From assembly GCA_947085405.1 (NCBI GenBank), contig CAMTWO010000010.1, positions 1-64,000 on the forward strand: 64,000 bases of DNA, read 5' to 3'. The notes beneath the pieces are model-generated. The model was not told the origin of the DNA, searched no databases, and was given only the letters and a program-made list of their open reading frames with translations. Position 1 is the first letter of the stretch; the number at the start of each line of letters is the position of its first letter. A program made the translations under genes and the position numbers. Of the stretch, positions 34,983-43,748 are shown one piece after another. The stretch comes from JASEGV01 sp947085405 (GTDB taxonomy: Bacteria > Bacteroidota > Ignavibacteria > UBA10030 > BY39).

Positions 34983-36012
34983 AGTGGACATTTTAAAGAT
35001 AGCGCTATTTCCGTTCTCGTTGTTGTATGGATTGGTAATATCCTTTAGAAACTTGTTCTTTGATATTGGATTATTCAAAACTGTAAAAGTGGACGTTCCC
35101 GTAATTTCGGTCGGTAATATAACCGCCGGCGGTACTGGCAAAACTCCGCTTGTCGAGTATATTCTTGAACTCCTACTAAAGCAAAAGAAACGTCCTGCCG
35201 TAGTAAGCAGGGGTTACAAACGCACTACAAAAGGAACACTTGTAGTTTCGGACGGCGAACGACTGCTATGCAACGCCGGTGCGTGCGGCGATGAACCGTT
35301 TCAAATTGCGTCGAAATTTCCAAATGCAATTGTTATTGTAGATGAACAAAAGTCGCGTGCTGCTCAGTTGGCTGTTCAAAAATTTAATTGCGATTATATA
35401 ATTGTTGACGATGGATTCCAACATAGAAAATTACACCGAAACCTGGATATCGTTGTGGTGGATGCTTCGAAACCATTGAGCAGAGAGCTGATGCTGCCTG
35501 CCGGATTAAGAAGAGAACCAATGCGGAACCTTAAACGTGCCGATATTATTATCTACTCGAATTGGAAACAGAAGTCGGATACTTTAAAAAACACCAGTGC
35601 GAAATTAACAGCACGCACTATGCTGGAACCGCGAAAATTAGTAGGTATCCAAGCAGATGATATACTCGAATTGGAAGTTTTAAAAAATAAAACTTGTGGT
35701 GCATTTTGCGGCATTGGAAATCCCGATTCGTTTGAAAGAACACTGAACGAGTTAGGTTTGGAAGTAAAGATTTTCAAAAAATATTCCGACCATTACCAAT
35801 ACAATGCTGAAGATATTGAAATATTAAAGAAAGAATTTAAAGAGCAAAAAACCGATTTCGTTATAACAACGGAAAAAGATTTTATGAGATTGATAAAAAT
35901 GAAAGCTCAAATAACCGAACTGCCGATATACTATTTAGAAGTTGGAGTCCGGTTTATAAGCGGTGAAGAAGATTTTCAAAAAAAGATAACTAATATACGA
36001 ATGAACAATTAA
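34969..36012 (+). CDS. lpxK: tetraacyldisaccharide 4'-kinase
   Basis: Inner-membrane kinase that phosphorylates the lipid A disaccharide at the 4' position; 347 residues. After a short N-terminal membrane-binding helix (about 8-30), VISVGNITAGGTGKTPLVEYI has the Walker A loop. The conserved DDGFQHRKLHRNLDIVVVDA, LPAGLRREPMRNLKRAD and late FVITTEKDFMRL segments are all present. The start is uncertain: TTG at 34969 overlaps lpxB, and GTG at 34984 lies two bases after its stop; neither has a good Shine-Dalgarno. Confidence 0.94.
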   Translation: MLQNKVDILKIALFPFSLLYGLVISFRNLFFDIGLFKTVKVDVPVISVGNITAGGTGKTPLVEYILELLLKQKKRPAVVSRGYKRTTKGTLVVSDGERLLCNAGACGDEPFQIASKFPNAIVIVDEQKSRAAQLAVQKFNCDYIIVDDGFQHRKLHRNLDIVVVDASKPLSRELMLPAGLRREPMRNLKRADIIIYSNWKQKSDTLKNTSAKLTARTMLEPRKLVGIQADDILELEVLKNKTCGAFCGIGNPDSFERTLNELGLEVKIFKKYSDHYQYNAEDIEILKKEFKEQKTDFVITTEKDFMRLIKMKAQITELPIYYLEVGVRFISGEEDFQKKITNIRMNN

Positions 36013-36033
36013 ACAATATGGAGAAATAAAATT

Positions 36034-38817
36034 ATGGCAAAGAAATACGTCTATTATTTTGGTGGAAAGAAAGCTGATGGTCGAGCCGATATGAAATCGC
36101 TGCTTGGTGGCAAAGGTGCCAACCTCGCTGAGATGGTGAACCTGAAACTTCCCGTACCGCCGGGATTGACAATAACAACCGAAGTTTGCACTTACTACTA
36201 TGCAAACAAACGAAAATATCCGAAGGAACTTAAAGCACAGATTTTAACAGCCCTAAAAAAGATGGAGCGTGAATTAGGTGCAAAATTCGGTGATACAAAA
36301 AATCCACTTTTAGTTTCTGTCCGATCTGGCGCCCGTGCATCGATGCCCGGTATGATGGATACAATTTTAAACTTGGGTTTAAACGACAAAACAGTTCAAG
36401 CTATCATCGCCAAAACAAACAATCCGCGATTTGCCTATGATTCGTATCGCCGCTTCGTAGCTATGTATGGCGATGTTGTTTTAGGTTTGAAACCGGAGAA
36501 CAAAGACGAACACGATCCGTTTGAAGTAATTTTAGACAAGAAGAAACACGAGAAAGGGGTAACACTCGATACTGAACTTACAGCCGATGATTTGTTAGAT
36601 ATAGTTGAAAGATCTAAAAAGGCAATCAAAGAAAAAACCGGTCACGATTTTCCAGAAAATCCGATGGACCAACTTTGGGGCGCAGTCGGCGCAGTGTTTA
36701 ACTCGTGGATGAATGAACGCGCAATTGCTTATCGCAAGATGTACGATATTCCCGCATCATGGGGAACCGCGGTAACTATCCAAGCTATGGTTTTCGGAAA
36801 TATGGGCGAAGATTCAGGAACCGGCGTTGCTTTTACGCGCGATGCCGCAACAGGTGAAAATTATTACTACGGCGAATTCCTTATGAACGCACAAGGCGAA
36901 GACGTTGTTGCCGGCACACGCACTCCACTTCTGATTGCAAAACTTGCTGAAGCTAATCCGAAAATTTATAAAGAGCTTGATAAGTATCGCAAAGTTTTAG
37001 AGAAGCATTACAAAGATATGCTGGATATCGAGTTCACAATTCAACAAGATAAACTTTATATCTTGCAATGCCGCGTTGGAAAACGGACTGCTTTTGCTGC
37101 TCTGAAAATTGCTGTCGATATGGTTGACGAAAAACTTATCGATGAAAAAGAAGCCCTGATGAGAATCGAACCGGATCAGCTCAATCAATTGCTACGTCCG
37201 ATTTTTGACCGCAAGGAAAAAGACCAGGCAATCAGTGAAGGTAAATTATTAACTGTCGGTTTGAATGCCGGACCTGGCGCTGCAAGCGGAAAAGTTGTTT
37301 TCAACGCCCCAGATGCCGAAGAATGGAAAGCCCGTGGCGAAAAAGTAATTTTAGTTCGTATCGAAACTTCTCCCGAAGATATCAAAGGTATGGATGCTTC
37401 CGAAGGAATACTTACAGCCCGCGGCGGAATGACTTCGCACGCAGCTCTCGTTGCACGGCAGATGGGCAAAGTTTGCATAGTCGGCTGTTCCGATTTGCAC
37501 ATCGATTATGTTGCGCGAACGATGAATGTAAAAGGAAAAACCGTGAACGAAGGCGATTATATTTCGATTGATGGAACAACCGGCGAAGTGTTGCTCGGTG
37601 AAGTTCACACCAAACCTTCCGAAGTTTTGCAAGTGTTAGTCGAAAAAACGCTCGCTCCAAAAGATGCGCCTGTTTATCAACTCTACGAAAAAATTATGAA
37701 GTGGGCTGATAAATACCGGACGCTTGGAATCAGAACGAACGCCGACCAGCCCGATCAAGCTGCCGCTGCAATTGCTTTCGGAGCGCAGGGTATCGGACTT
37801 TGCCGAACCGAACACATGTTCTTCGGTGAAGGAAAAATCGGACCGATGCGCGAAATGATTTTAGCCGACACTCTCGAAGACCGCAAAGCTGCGTTGGGCA
37901 AATTACTGCCGCTGCAACGCGAAGATTTCGAAGGAATATTTGAGGCGATGGATGGTTATCCTGTTACAATTCGCACAATCGACCCGCCGCTTCACGAGTT
38001 CGTACCACACGAAGAAAAGCAACAGCGTGAACTTGCTGAAAAAATGGGAATCAGTTACGAAAAAGTTCACAGGCGTGTAAACTCGCTTCACGAGTTCAAC
38101 CCGATGCTTGGTTTCCGCGGATGCCGCTTGGGAATAATTTATCCGGAAATTACCGAGATGCAAGCCCGCGCAATCTTTGAAGCAGCAGTGAATGTGAAGA
38201 AACGTGGGATTTCTGTTAAACCTGAAATTATGATTCCACTTGTCGGGCACGTTAAAGAACTCAAGCTTCAAGAAGAAATTGTTCGAAGGGTTGCTGCTGA
38301 AGTGATGGCTGAGAACAAAATCAAAATCGATTACCTTTGCGGAACGATGATCGAAATTCCACGAGGCGCTTTAACAGCCGACGAAATTGCCGGAGTTGCC
38401 GAGTTCTTCAGTTTCGGAACTAACGATTTAACACAAACTACGTTAGGTGTTAGCCGCGACGATGCGGGCAGATTCTTAATTCCGTATGTTGAAAAAGATA
38501 TTTACGCTGTCGATCCTTTCGAAGCAATCGATCGTGACGGCGTTGGTCAGTTGATGAAAATAGCAGTCGAAAAAGGAATGCAAGCACGTCCGAACATAAA
38601 GTTAGGAATTTGCGGTGAACACGGCGGCGAACCTTCTTCAATTGAATTCTGTCATCAAATCGGTCTAGATTACGTTAGTTGCTCGCCATATCGCGTAGCA
38701 ATTGCCCGCTTAGCAGCAGCACGTTCGGCGTTAAAATATGGTGTACCAACATCCAAACAAAACAATTCGCCAAAGGCGAACAAAAAATCAAAATCAAAAT
38801 CAAAATCAAAAAAATGA
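36034..38817 (+). CDS. ppdK: pyruvate, phosphate dikinase
   Basis: Interconverts pyruvate, ATP and phosphate with phosphoenolpyruvate, AMP and pyrophosphate; 927 residues. The nucleotide-binding domain starts YYFGGKKADG and LLGGKGANLAEM. The phospho-carrier His is in the swivelling domain (GGMTSHAALVARQMG, about residue 470), and the PEP-binding TIM barrel ends with GICGEHGGEPSSIEF and the catalytic Cys loop. A C-terminal tail of Lys and Ser repeats (KSKSKSKSK), about 20 residues, is not part of the family fold and likely arose by slippage of a short DNA repeat. GGAGAAAT precedes the ATG. It lets the cell run glycolysis reversibly or save ATP. Confidence 0.96.
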   Translation: MAKKYVYYFGGKKADGRADMKSLLGGKGANLAEMVNLKLPVPPGLTITTEVCTYYYANKRKYPKELKAQILTALKKMERELGAKFGDTKNPLLVSVRSGARASMPGMMDTILNLGLNDKTVQAIIAKTNNPRFAYDSYRRFVAMYGDVVLGLKPENKDEHDPFEVILDKKKHEKGVTLDTELTADDLLDIVERSKKAIKEKTGHDFPENPMDQLWGAVGAVFNSWMNERAIAYRKMYDIPASWGTAVTIQAMVFGNMGEDSGTGVAFTRDAATGENYYYGEFLMNAQGEDVVAGTRTPLLIAKLAEANPKIYKELDKYRKVLEKHYKDMLDIEFTIQQDKLYILQCRVGKRTAFAALKIAVDMVDEKLIDEKEALMRIEPDQLNQLLRPIFDRKEKDQAISEGKLLTVGLNAGPGAASGKVVFNAPDAEEWKARGEKVILVRIETSPEDIKGMDASEGILTARGGMTSHAALVARQMGKVCIVGCSDLHIDYVARTMNVKGKTVNEGDYISIDGTTGEVLLGEVHTKPSEVLQVLVEKTLAPKDAPVYQLYEKIMKWADKYRTLGIRTNADQPDQAAAAIAFGAQGIGLCRTEHMFFGEGKIGPMREMILADTLEDRKAALGKLLPLQREDFEGIFEAMDGYPVTIRTIDPPLHEFVPHEEKQQRELAEKMGISYEKVHRRVNSLHEFNPMLGFRGCRLGIIYPEITEMQARAIFEAAVNVKKRGISVKPEIMIPLVGHVKELKLQEEIVRRVAAEVMAENKIKIDYLCGTMIEIPRGALTADEIAGVAEFFSFGTNDLTQTTLGVSRDDAGRFLIPYVEKDIYAVDPFEAIDRDGVGQLMKIAVEKGMQARPNIKLGICGEHGGEPSSIEFCHQIGLDYVSCSPYRVAIARLAAARSALKYGVPTSKQNNSPKANKKSKSKSKSKK

Positions 38818-38862
38818 TTCGTTCAAATAAACTTCTATTAAATAATAAAGGAACAGGATAAA

Positions 38863-39900
38863 ATGAAACTTTCAGATTATAAGTATCCGCTTCCGCGTAA
38901 TCTTATAGCCAAATATCCTTTGCCGAACCGCGAATCATCGAAATTGATGGTGGTCAATCGCAAGGATGAAAGTATCGAATCAAAAAAATTTACTGATATA
39001 ATCGACTATTTCAAGAAGGGCGACATATTAGTAATGAACGATACTAAAGTCTTTCCGGCAAGGTTGTTCGGTCGCAAAGAAAAAACCAATGCAAAAATTG
39101 AAGTTATACTTTTGCGCGAGTTAAATAAGGAAGATAACATCTGGGATGTTATTGTTGAACCCGCACGGAAAGTTCGCATCGGCAATAAGGTATATTTCGA
39201 CGACGGAAAATTGATGTGCGAGATTGTGGATAACACGACTTCGCGCGGACGGACAATCCGTTTCGTAACCAACGATGATGTGTACAAAATCTTCGAGCGG
39301 ATTGGCTATATGCCGTTGCCGCATTATATCAAACGTGAGTCGGAAGAATTAGATAAAGAACGGTATCAAACTGTTTATGCAAAAAATGTCGGCTCGGTAG
39401 CGGCTCCAACTGCCGGACTTCACTTTACGAAAAAAGTACTTTCCGCCATCGAGAAAAAAGGTGTGAAAATAGGTTTCGTTACTTTGCACATCGGGCTTGG
39501 AACATTCCGCAAAGTTGAAGTGGAAGATTTATCAAAACATAAGATGGATTCAGAATATTTCGAGATTAACGAAAGCCTTGTAAACTCGGTTAATAAAGTT
39601 ATCGAAGGCAAAGGAAATGTCTTTGTGGTCGGCACAAGCACTGCAAGGGCGTTGGAGTCGTCGGTTACTACCGAAGGATTTCTGAAACCGAATAAGGGAT
39701 GGACCGATAAATTTATCTTCCCCCCTTATAATATGAAGATTGTAGATAAATTGATTACAAATTTTCATATGCCCGAATCAACATTGTTGATGATGATTTG
39801 TGCCTTTTCCGATTACGATTTGATAATGCGTGCATATAAAAAAGCCATAAAAGAGAACTTCCGCTTTTATAGCTATGGTGATGCAATGTTAATTTTGTAA
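38863..39900 (+). CDS. queA: S-adenosylmethionine:tRNA ribosyltransferase-isomerase
   Basis: Makes epoxyqueuosine in tRNA by transferring the ribosyl part of SAM to preQ1 at position 34; 345 residues. Typical blocks are YPLPRNLIAKYPLPNRESSKLMV, the ILVMNDTKVFPARLFGRK turn, VAAPTAGLHFTK and LHIGLGTFRKVEVEDLSKHKM, GTSTARALES and the end NFHMPESTLLMMICAF. It follows ppdK by 45 bases and has GGAACAGGAT before the ATG. ispD starts right after its stop, so it is part of a long plus-strand unit. Confidence 0.95.
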   Translation: MKLSDYKYPLPRNLIAKYPLPNRESSKLMVVNRKDESIESKKFTDIIDYFKKGDILVMNDTKVFPARLFGRKEKTNAKIEVILLRELNKEDNIWDVIVEPARKVRIGNKVYFDDGKLMCEIVDNTTSRGRTIRFVTNDDVYKIFERIGYMPLPHYIKRESEELDKERYQTVYAKNVGSVAAPTAGLHFTKKVLSAIEKKGVKIGFVTLHIGLGTFRKVEVEDLSKHKMDSEYFEINESLVNSVNKVIEGKGNVFVVGTSTARALESSVTTEGFLKPNKGWTDKFIFPPYNMKIVDKLITNFHMPESTLLMMICAFSDYDLIMRAYKKAIKENFRFYSYGDAMLIL

Positions 39901-39909
39901 TTGGCAGAT

Positions 39910-40578
39910 ATGCGAAAGTGTAAAGTTGGTGTTGTTATTCCTGCAGCAGGAATCGGGAAACGCTTCGGCAGCAATAAGCCGAAGCAGTTTCTCGAAATTG
40001 ATGGAATTCCGATTCTTCAAATTACTCTTCAAAGATTTCAGGCGTGCGATGCGGTCGACTGTATTGTTGTCGTATCCCACGCCGATTTTATTAATGAAGT
40101 TACTGATTTAGTAACGAAGAACGACTTCACGAAAATAGCATCAATCGTTAATGGCGGTGAACACCGGCAGGATTCTGTTTGGAATGGTCTGAAAGAAATT
40201 ATTAAAAATGATGTTGAAATAATTTTAATTCACGATGCTGTCCGTCCGTTCGTTACAGATGAGTTAATTAAAAATGTGATTACAGCTTCCGAAAAGTTTG
40301 GGGCAGCAGTTCCGGCTGTTCCGTTGAAAGACACTATAAAAGTTTCGGATGGGAAGGGTTTTCTTATTGAGACACTCGACCGCAATAAACTTTTTGCAGT
40401 TCAAACACCGCAGGGTTTCAGGAAAGAGTTGATTGTTAAAGCCTTCGAAAAAGCTTACACCGATAACTACTACGCCACCGACGATGCAAATTTGGTAGAA
40501 CGTTTAGGAAAAAAAATTAAACTCATCGAGGGAGATTATAAGAATATTAAGATTACTACGAAAGAGGATTTGGAGTAA
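39910..40578 (+). CDS. ispD: 2-C-methyl-D-erythritol 4-phosphate cytidylyltransferase
   Basis: Third step of the MEP isoprenoid pathway, making CDP-methylerythritol from CTP; 222 residues. VVIPAAGIGKRFGSNKPKQFLEI is the CTP-binding loop with the conserved Arg and Lys; GGEHRQDSVWNGL, ILIHDAVRPFV, VPLKDTIKVSD, QTPQGFRKELI and the TDDANLVE segment fill the rest of the fold, and GDYKNIKITTKEDLE closes it. The ATG at 39910 is preferred over the in-frame TTG at 39901, which follows the queA stop directly. Confidence 0.93.
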   Translation: MRKCKVGVVIPAAGIGKRFGSNKPKQFLEIDGIPILQITLQRFQACDAVDCIVVVSHADFINEVTDLVTKNDFTKIASIVNGGEHRQDSVWNGLKEIIKNDVEIILIHDAVRPFVTDELIKNVITASEKFGAAVPAVPLKDTIKVSDGKGFLIETLDRNKLFAVQTPQGFRKELIVKAFEKAYTDNYYATDDANLVERLGKKIKLIEGDYKNIKITTKEDLE

Positions 40579-40681
40579 AGGGGAGTTTTATTTCCACGCC
40601 TCATTTAATATTTCTCTAAAACATCTTGCATATTCACCTTTTTTTCAATATCTTTAAACATCAAAATTTAAGGTTTTTTAA

Positions 40682-41365
40682 ATGTTATCGCTTTTATATG
40701 TAATTATTTTAAGCTATTTGGTCGGCTCAATACCTACAAGTATAATAGTAAGTAAACTTGTTAAAGGAATCGATATCCGGAATCACGGCAGTGGCAATGC
40801 CGGCGGTACCAATGTTATGCGTGTATTAGGATTAAAAGCCGGCTTAATTGTAATATTCTTCGATATCTTTAAAGGATTTGCTGCAACGGTTTTTGTAGCT
40901 AAGTTAATGTACTCCCCGTTTCCTTTTGTAAATCATACACCACTCGAAGATTTTACTTTGGTTCAGATTTTGAGCGGTTCGGCTGCGATAGTCGGACATA
41001 TCTGGACTGTTTTCGGAGGCTTCAAAGGGGGTAAAGGTATGGCAACAGCAGCAGGCATGCTGATAGGTTTAGCGCCTCTCGATATTTCTATCGCAATTGC
41101 AGTCTTCGCAATCGTAATGTTTGTTTCAAAATACGTTTCACTCGGTTCAATCAGTGCGGCGGTCGCATTTCCTCTAACTTTATTTTTCAGGGAAAATATT
41201 CTTCATGCGGAAGTGGAAGGGTACGGAACTCTGATATTTTTTAGCATCGGTATAGCAATTCTTTTATTATTTACACATCGCGCGAATATAAAACGTCTGC
41301 TCGAAGGCAGAGAAAATAAAATAACAAGTTTTAGTTTTTTCAAAAAGAAAACTTCACAAAATTAA
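40682..41365 (+). CDS. plsY: acyl-phosphate:glycerol-3-phosphate acyltransferase
   Basis: Membrane acyltransferase that makes lysophosphatidic acid from acyl phosphate; 227 residues. Several membrane segments carry the conserved loops: YLVGSIPTSIIVSKLVKGIDIRNHGSGNAGGTNVMRVLG in total, GHIWTVFGGFKGGKGMATAAG (phosphate and acyl sites) and a late THRANIKRLLEGRENKI. Together with gpsA immediately downstream (one base between them), it supplies glycerol-3-phosphate and its first acylation. About 100 bases separate it from ispD, enough for its own promoter. Confidence 0.94.
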   Translation: MLSLLYVIILSYLVGSIPTSIIVSKLVKGIDIRNHGSGNAGGTNVMRVLGLKAGLIVIFFDIFKGFAATVFVAKLMYSPFPFVNHTPLEDFTLVQILSGSAAIVGHIWTVFGGFKGGKGMATAAGMLIGLAPLDISIAIAVFAIVMFVSKYVSLGSISAAVAFPLTLFFRENILHAEVEGYGTLIFFSIGIAILLLFTHRANIKRLLEGRENKITSFSFFKKKTSQN

Positions 41366-41366
41366 A

Positions 41367-42368
41367 ATGAAAATTTCCGTAATTGGCGCGGGAAGTTGGG
41401 GAACGACTCTCGCTCTGTTGCTATTTTCGAACAAGCACGATGTAACCCTCTGGTCGTTCCGCAATCAGGATGCTGAAAATATATTAACTAAACGCGAAAA
41501 CACGGTTTTCCTTCCGGGCATAATCATACCGAATGAAATTCAAATCACTACCGACCTCAAGGATGCAATACAGAATAGCGATCTCATAGTTACTGCTGTG
41601 CCTTCGCAGCATTTGCGGTCGGTGTTAAAACAAATTTCACATCTCTCTTTTAAACAATCTATTATCGTAAATCTTGCAAAGGGAATCGAGGTTGGAACGC
41701 TCCAAACAATGTCGGATGTAATCGCCGAATCTTTACCCGACCATCCGCTTTCAATGACTGCGATGCTTTCCGGACCCAGCTTTGCCGATGAAGTCAGCAG
41801 GAAAATACCGACTGCTGTTGTCGCTGCATCGATCAGTCCGGAAACGGCAAAGTTAGTGCAGCAAGTTTTTAGGACATCGTATTTTAGAGTTTACACATCC
41901 GATGATGTCCGGGGTGTTGAATTTGGCGGGGCGTTGAAAAATGTGATTGCTGTTGGTGCCGGTTTGTGCGATGGCGCCGGCTATGGCGATAACACAAAAG
42001 CCGCAATTATGACACGCGGGATAGTCGAGATAGCACGACTTGGAACAGCTTTAGGTGCAAATCAGAAAACATTCTCGGGGCTGTCGGGCATTGGAGATTT
42101 GATTGCGACATGTATGAGCAAGCACAGCAGAAACCGTCATGTTGGCGAAGAGGTTGGAAAAGGAAGGAAGCTGCAGGATGTTTTAAGCGAAATGCAAATG
42201 GTCGCAGAAGGAGTTGCTACTACAAAGTCGGCTTGCGAGTTAGCAAGAAAAGTAAATGTCGAGGTGCCGATTATGCAGGAAGTTCATAACGTACTTTTCA
42301 GCGGCAAAGACCCGCACGATGCAACGTTAGATTTAATGATGCGCGACCCGAAGAATGAAGCGGGTTGA
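41367..42368 (+). CDS. gpsA: glycerol-3-phosphate dehydrogenase [NAD(P)+]
   Basis: Makes sn-glycerol-3-phosphate from dihydroxyacetone phosphate; 333 residues. The Rossmann loop is VIGAGSWGTTLALLL; substrate and catalytic blocks are LAKGIEVGTLQTMSDVI, LSGPSFADEV, the catalytic Lys in GGALKNVIAVGAGLCDGAGYGDNTKAA and the C-terminal SGIGDLIATCMSKHSRNRHVGEEVGKG. It follows plsY by one base, forming a phospholipid-start pair. The end of the housekeeping run is here; about 150 bases of non-coding DNA follow before the next, likely mobile, genes. Confidence 0.95.
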   Translation: MKISVIGAGSWGTTLALLLFSNKHDVTLWSFRNQDAENILTKRENTVFLPGIIIPNEIQITTDLKDAIQNSDLIVTAVPSQHLRSVLKQISHLSFKQSIIVNLAKGIEVGTLQTMSDVIAESLPDHPLSMTAMLSGPSFADEVSRKIPTAVVAASISPETAKLVQQVFRTSYFRVYTSDDVRGVEFGGALKNVIAVGAGLCDGAGYGDNTKAAIMTRGIVEIARLGTALGANQKTFSGLSGIGDLIATCMSKHSRNRHVGEEVGKGRKLQDVLSEMQMVAEGVATTKSACELARKVNVEVPIMQEVHNVLFSGKDPHDATLDLMMRDPKNEAG

Positions 42369-42473
42369 TTAAATTTAAAACGATAATTAACAAACAACGA
42401 ACAACTAATAACGGCAGGATTTGGAATAGTAAGATTCAAAGGCAGCCATCGCTTTCACCATATAGATTTGCAT

Positions 42474-42489
42474 CTTACAATATTGTAAG
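42474..42489. promoter_or_regulatory. perfect 16-bp palindrome upstream of the AAA ATPase gene
   Basis: CTTACAATATTGTAAG is perfectly self-complementary and lies 30 bases before the ATG at 42519. A half copy, TTAGTGTAAG, follows eight bases later with a similar spacing to one helical turn and a half. It is AT-rich, so it is unlikely to be a terminator; an operator for a repressor of the ATPase and restriction genes is the simplest reading. Confidence 0.4.
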
Positions 42490-42518
42490 TTACATTAGTG
42501 TAAGAAATTAGAAAAACC

Positions 42519-43652
42519 ATGCACGGTCCCTTTATATACGGCAAAATCGCTTCTGGCGAAACATTCACGAATCGTGAATCGGAACAGAAACGGCTATCTA
42601 ATAACATTGCATCTCGCATCAACAGCGTACTGATTTCTCCGCGGCGATGGGGAAAATCATCTCTCGTTGCTAGAGTAGGACACGCAATTGAGAAGCGTGA
42701 TACGTCTGTGCGATTCTGCTTTCTTGATCTCTTTAATGTGCGAAGCGAACAGGAGTTCTATGTTCAACTCACTAGGGAAGTCCTTCGTGTCTCCTTCTCA
42801 AAGTGGGAGGAGCGGATCGAAAGTGCAAAACGCTTGTTCAAGCGCCTTACTCCAAAATTCAGCGTTGGCATCGATCCCGTAAATGACTTTTCGGTTACAT
42901 TTGATTGGGAAGAAGTAGAAAAATCCGCGGATGAAATTCTAGATCTACCAGAGACAGTGAGCAAAAAAAGAAACATCCAGCTTGTGATTTGTCTGGATGA
43001 GTTCCAAAATGTCGGCTACTTCAACAACCCTCTCATGTTTCAGAAAAAACTGCGTGCGCACTGGCAGCATCACACACATGCTACGTATTGCTTGTATGGA
43101 AGCAAGCGCCATATGATGACCGAACTGTTTGAGGAAAAGTCTATGCCGTTTTACAAGTTCGGCGACGTGATGTTCCTGGAAAAGATCCCGGAAACGTATT
43201 GGGTTCCATTCATAACCTCCGGATTTAAAAAAACGGGCAAGCGCATAGACGAAAACCTTGCCGCCCGCATTGCGCAAGAGATGGAGAATCATCCATATTT
43301 TGTGCAACAGTTCGCTCACACTATCTGGAGCAACACCAATAAGAATTGCAATGAAGGTGATTACCACTCCGCACTCAACGCACTCCTTACGCAACACGGC
43401 ATTCTGTTCCAGCGCGAAGTAGACGGGTTGACGAATCCTCAGCTTAACTTCCTGAAGGCGTTATGCAACAACATTACACAGTTCAGTGCGGCAGAAACCT
43501 TGCATACATACAAGCTCGGAACATCGGGCAACATAAATCGCATCAAACAATCGCTGATTAGTAAAGAGGTACTCGATATAACACCGCAGCGTATTGAGTT
43601 CATCGACCCTCTATTCAAAGTGTGGTTCTCCACTGTGTACATGAAACAGTAG
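42519..43652 (+). CDS. AAA ATPase of the archaeal-type (AAA_34/MNS-like) family
   Basis: A 377-residue ATP-binding protein. Walker A is SPRRWGKSSLV (40-50) and Walker B is LVICLDEFQN with D160 and E161. The C-terminal third (from about 300) has a winged-helix-like segment with ISKEVLDI, then EFIDPLFKVWF, the closing motif common in this ATPase group. Members are frequent in mobile and defence-associated regions and are thought to act like small NTP-powered switches or DNA-binding remodelers; most have no defined role. It is followed after 96 bases by a type IIG restriction enzyme in the same orientation, and preceded by a palindromic operator candidate. Codon use is richer in G and C than the genes at 29-32 kb, so it was acquired separately. 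Confidence 0.72.
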   Translation: MHGPFIYGKIASGETFTNRESEQKRLSNNIASRINSVLISPRRWGKSSLVARVGHAIEKRDTSVRFCFLDLFNVRSEQEFYVQLTREVLRVSFSKWEERIESAKRLFKRLTPKFSVGIDPVNDFSVTFDWEEVEKSADEILDLPETVSKKRNIQLVICLDEFQNVGYFNNPLMFQKKLRAHWQHHTHATYCLYGSKRHMMTELFEEKSMPFYKFGDVMFLEKIPETYWVPFITSGFKKTGKRIDENLAARIAQEMENHPYFVQQFAHTIWSNTNKNCNEGDYHSALNALLTQHGILFQREVDGLTNPQLNFLKALCNNITQFSAAETLHTYKLGTSGNINRIKQSLISKEVLDITPQRIEFIDPLFKVWFSTVYMKQ

Positions 43653-43748
43653 GTGCTGATTTAATCTGAAAACGTGGAAATTTTCGGGTTAACAAGATGG
43701 AGCAAGACAGTGCTTCGGTTATCATAAGTAACTTTTTTGTATCATAAA

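Noticed and set aside
37903..38271. Antisense frame within ppdK
   Set aside because: Composition mirrors the ppdK codons, there is no ribosome site and ppdK itself is fully conserved here.
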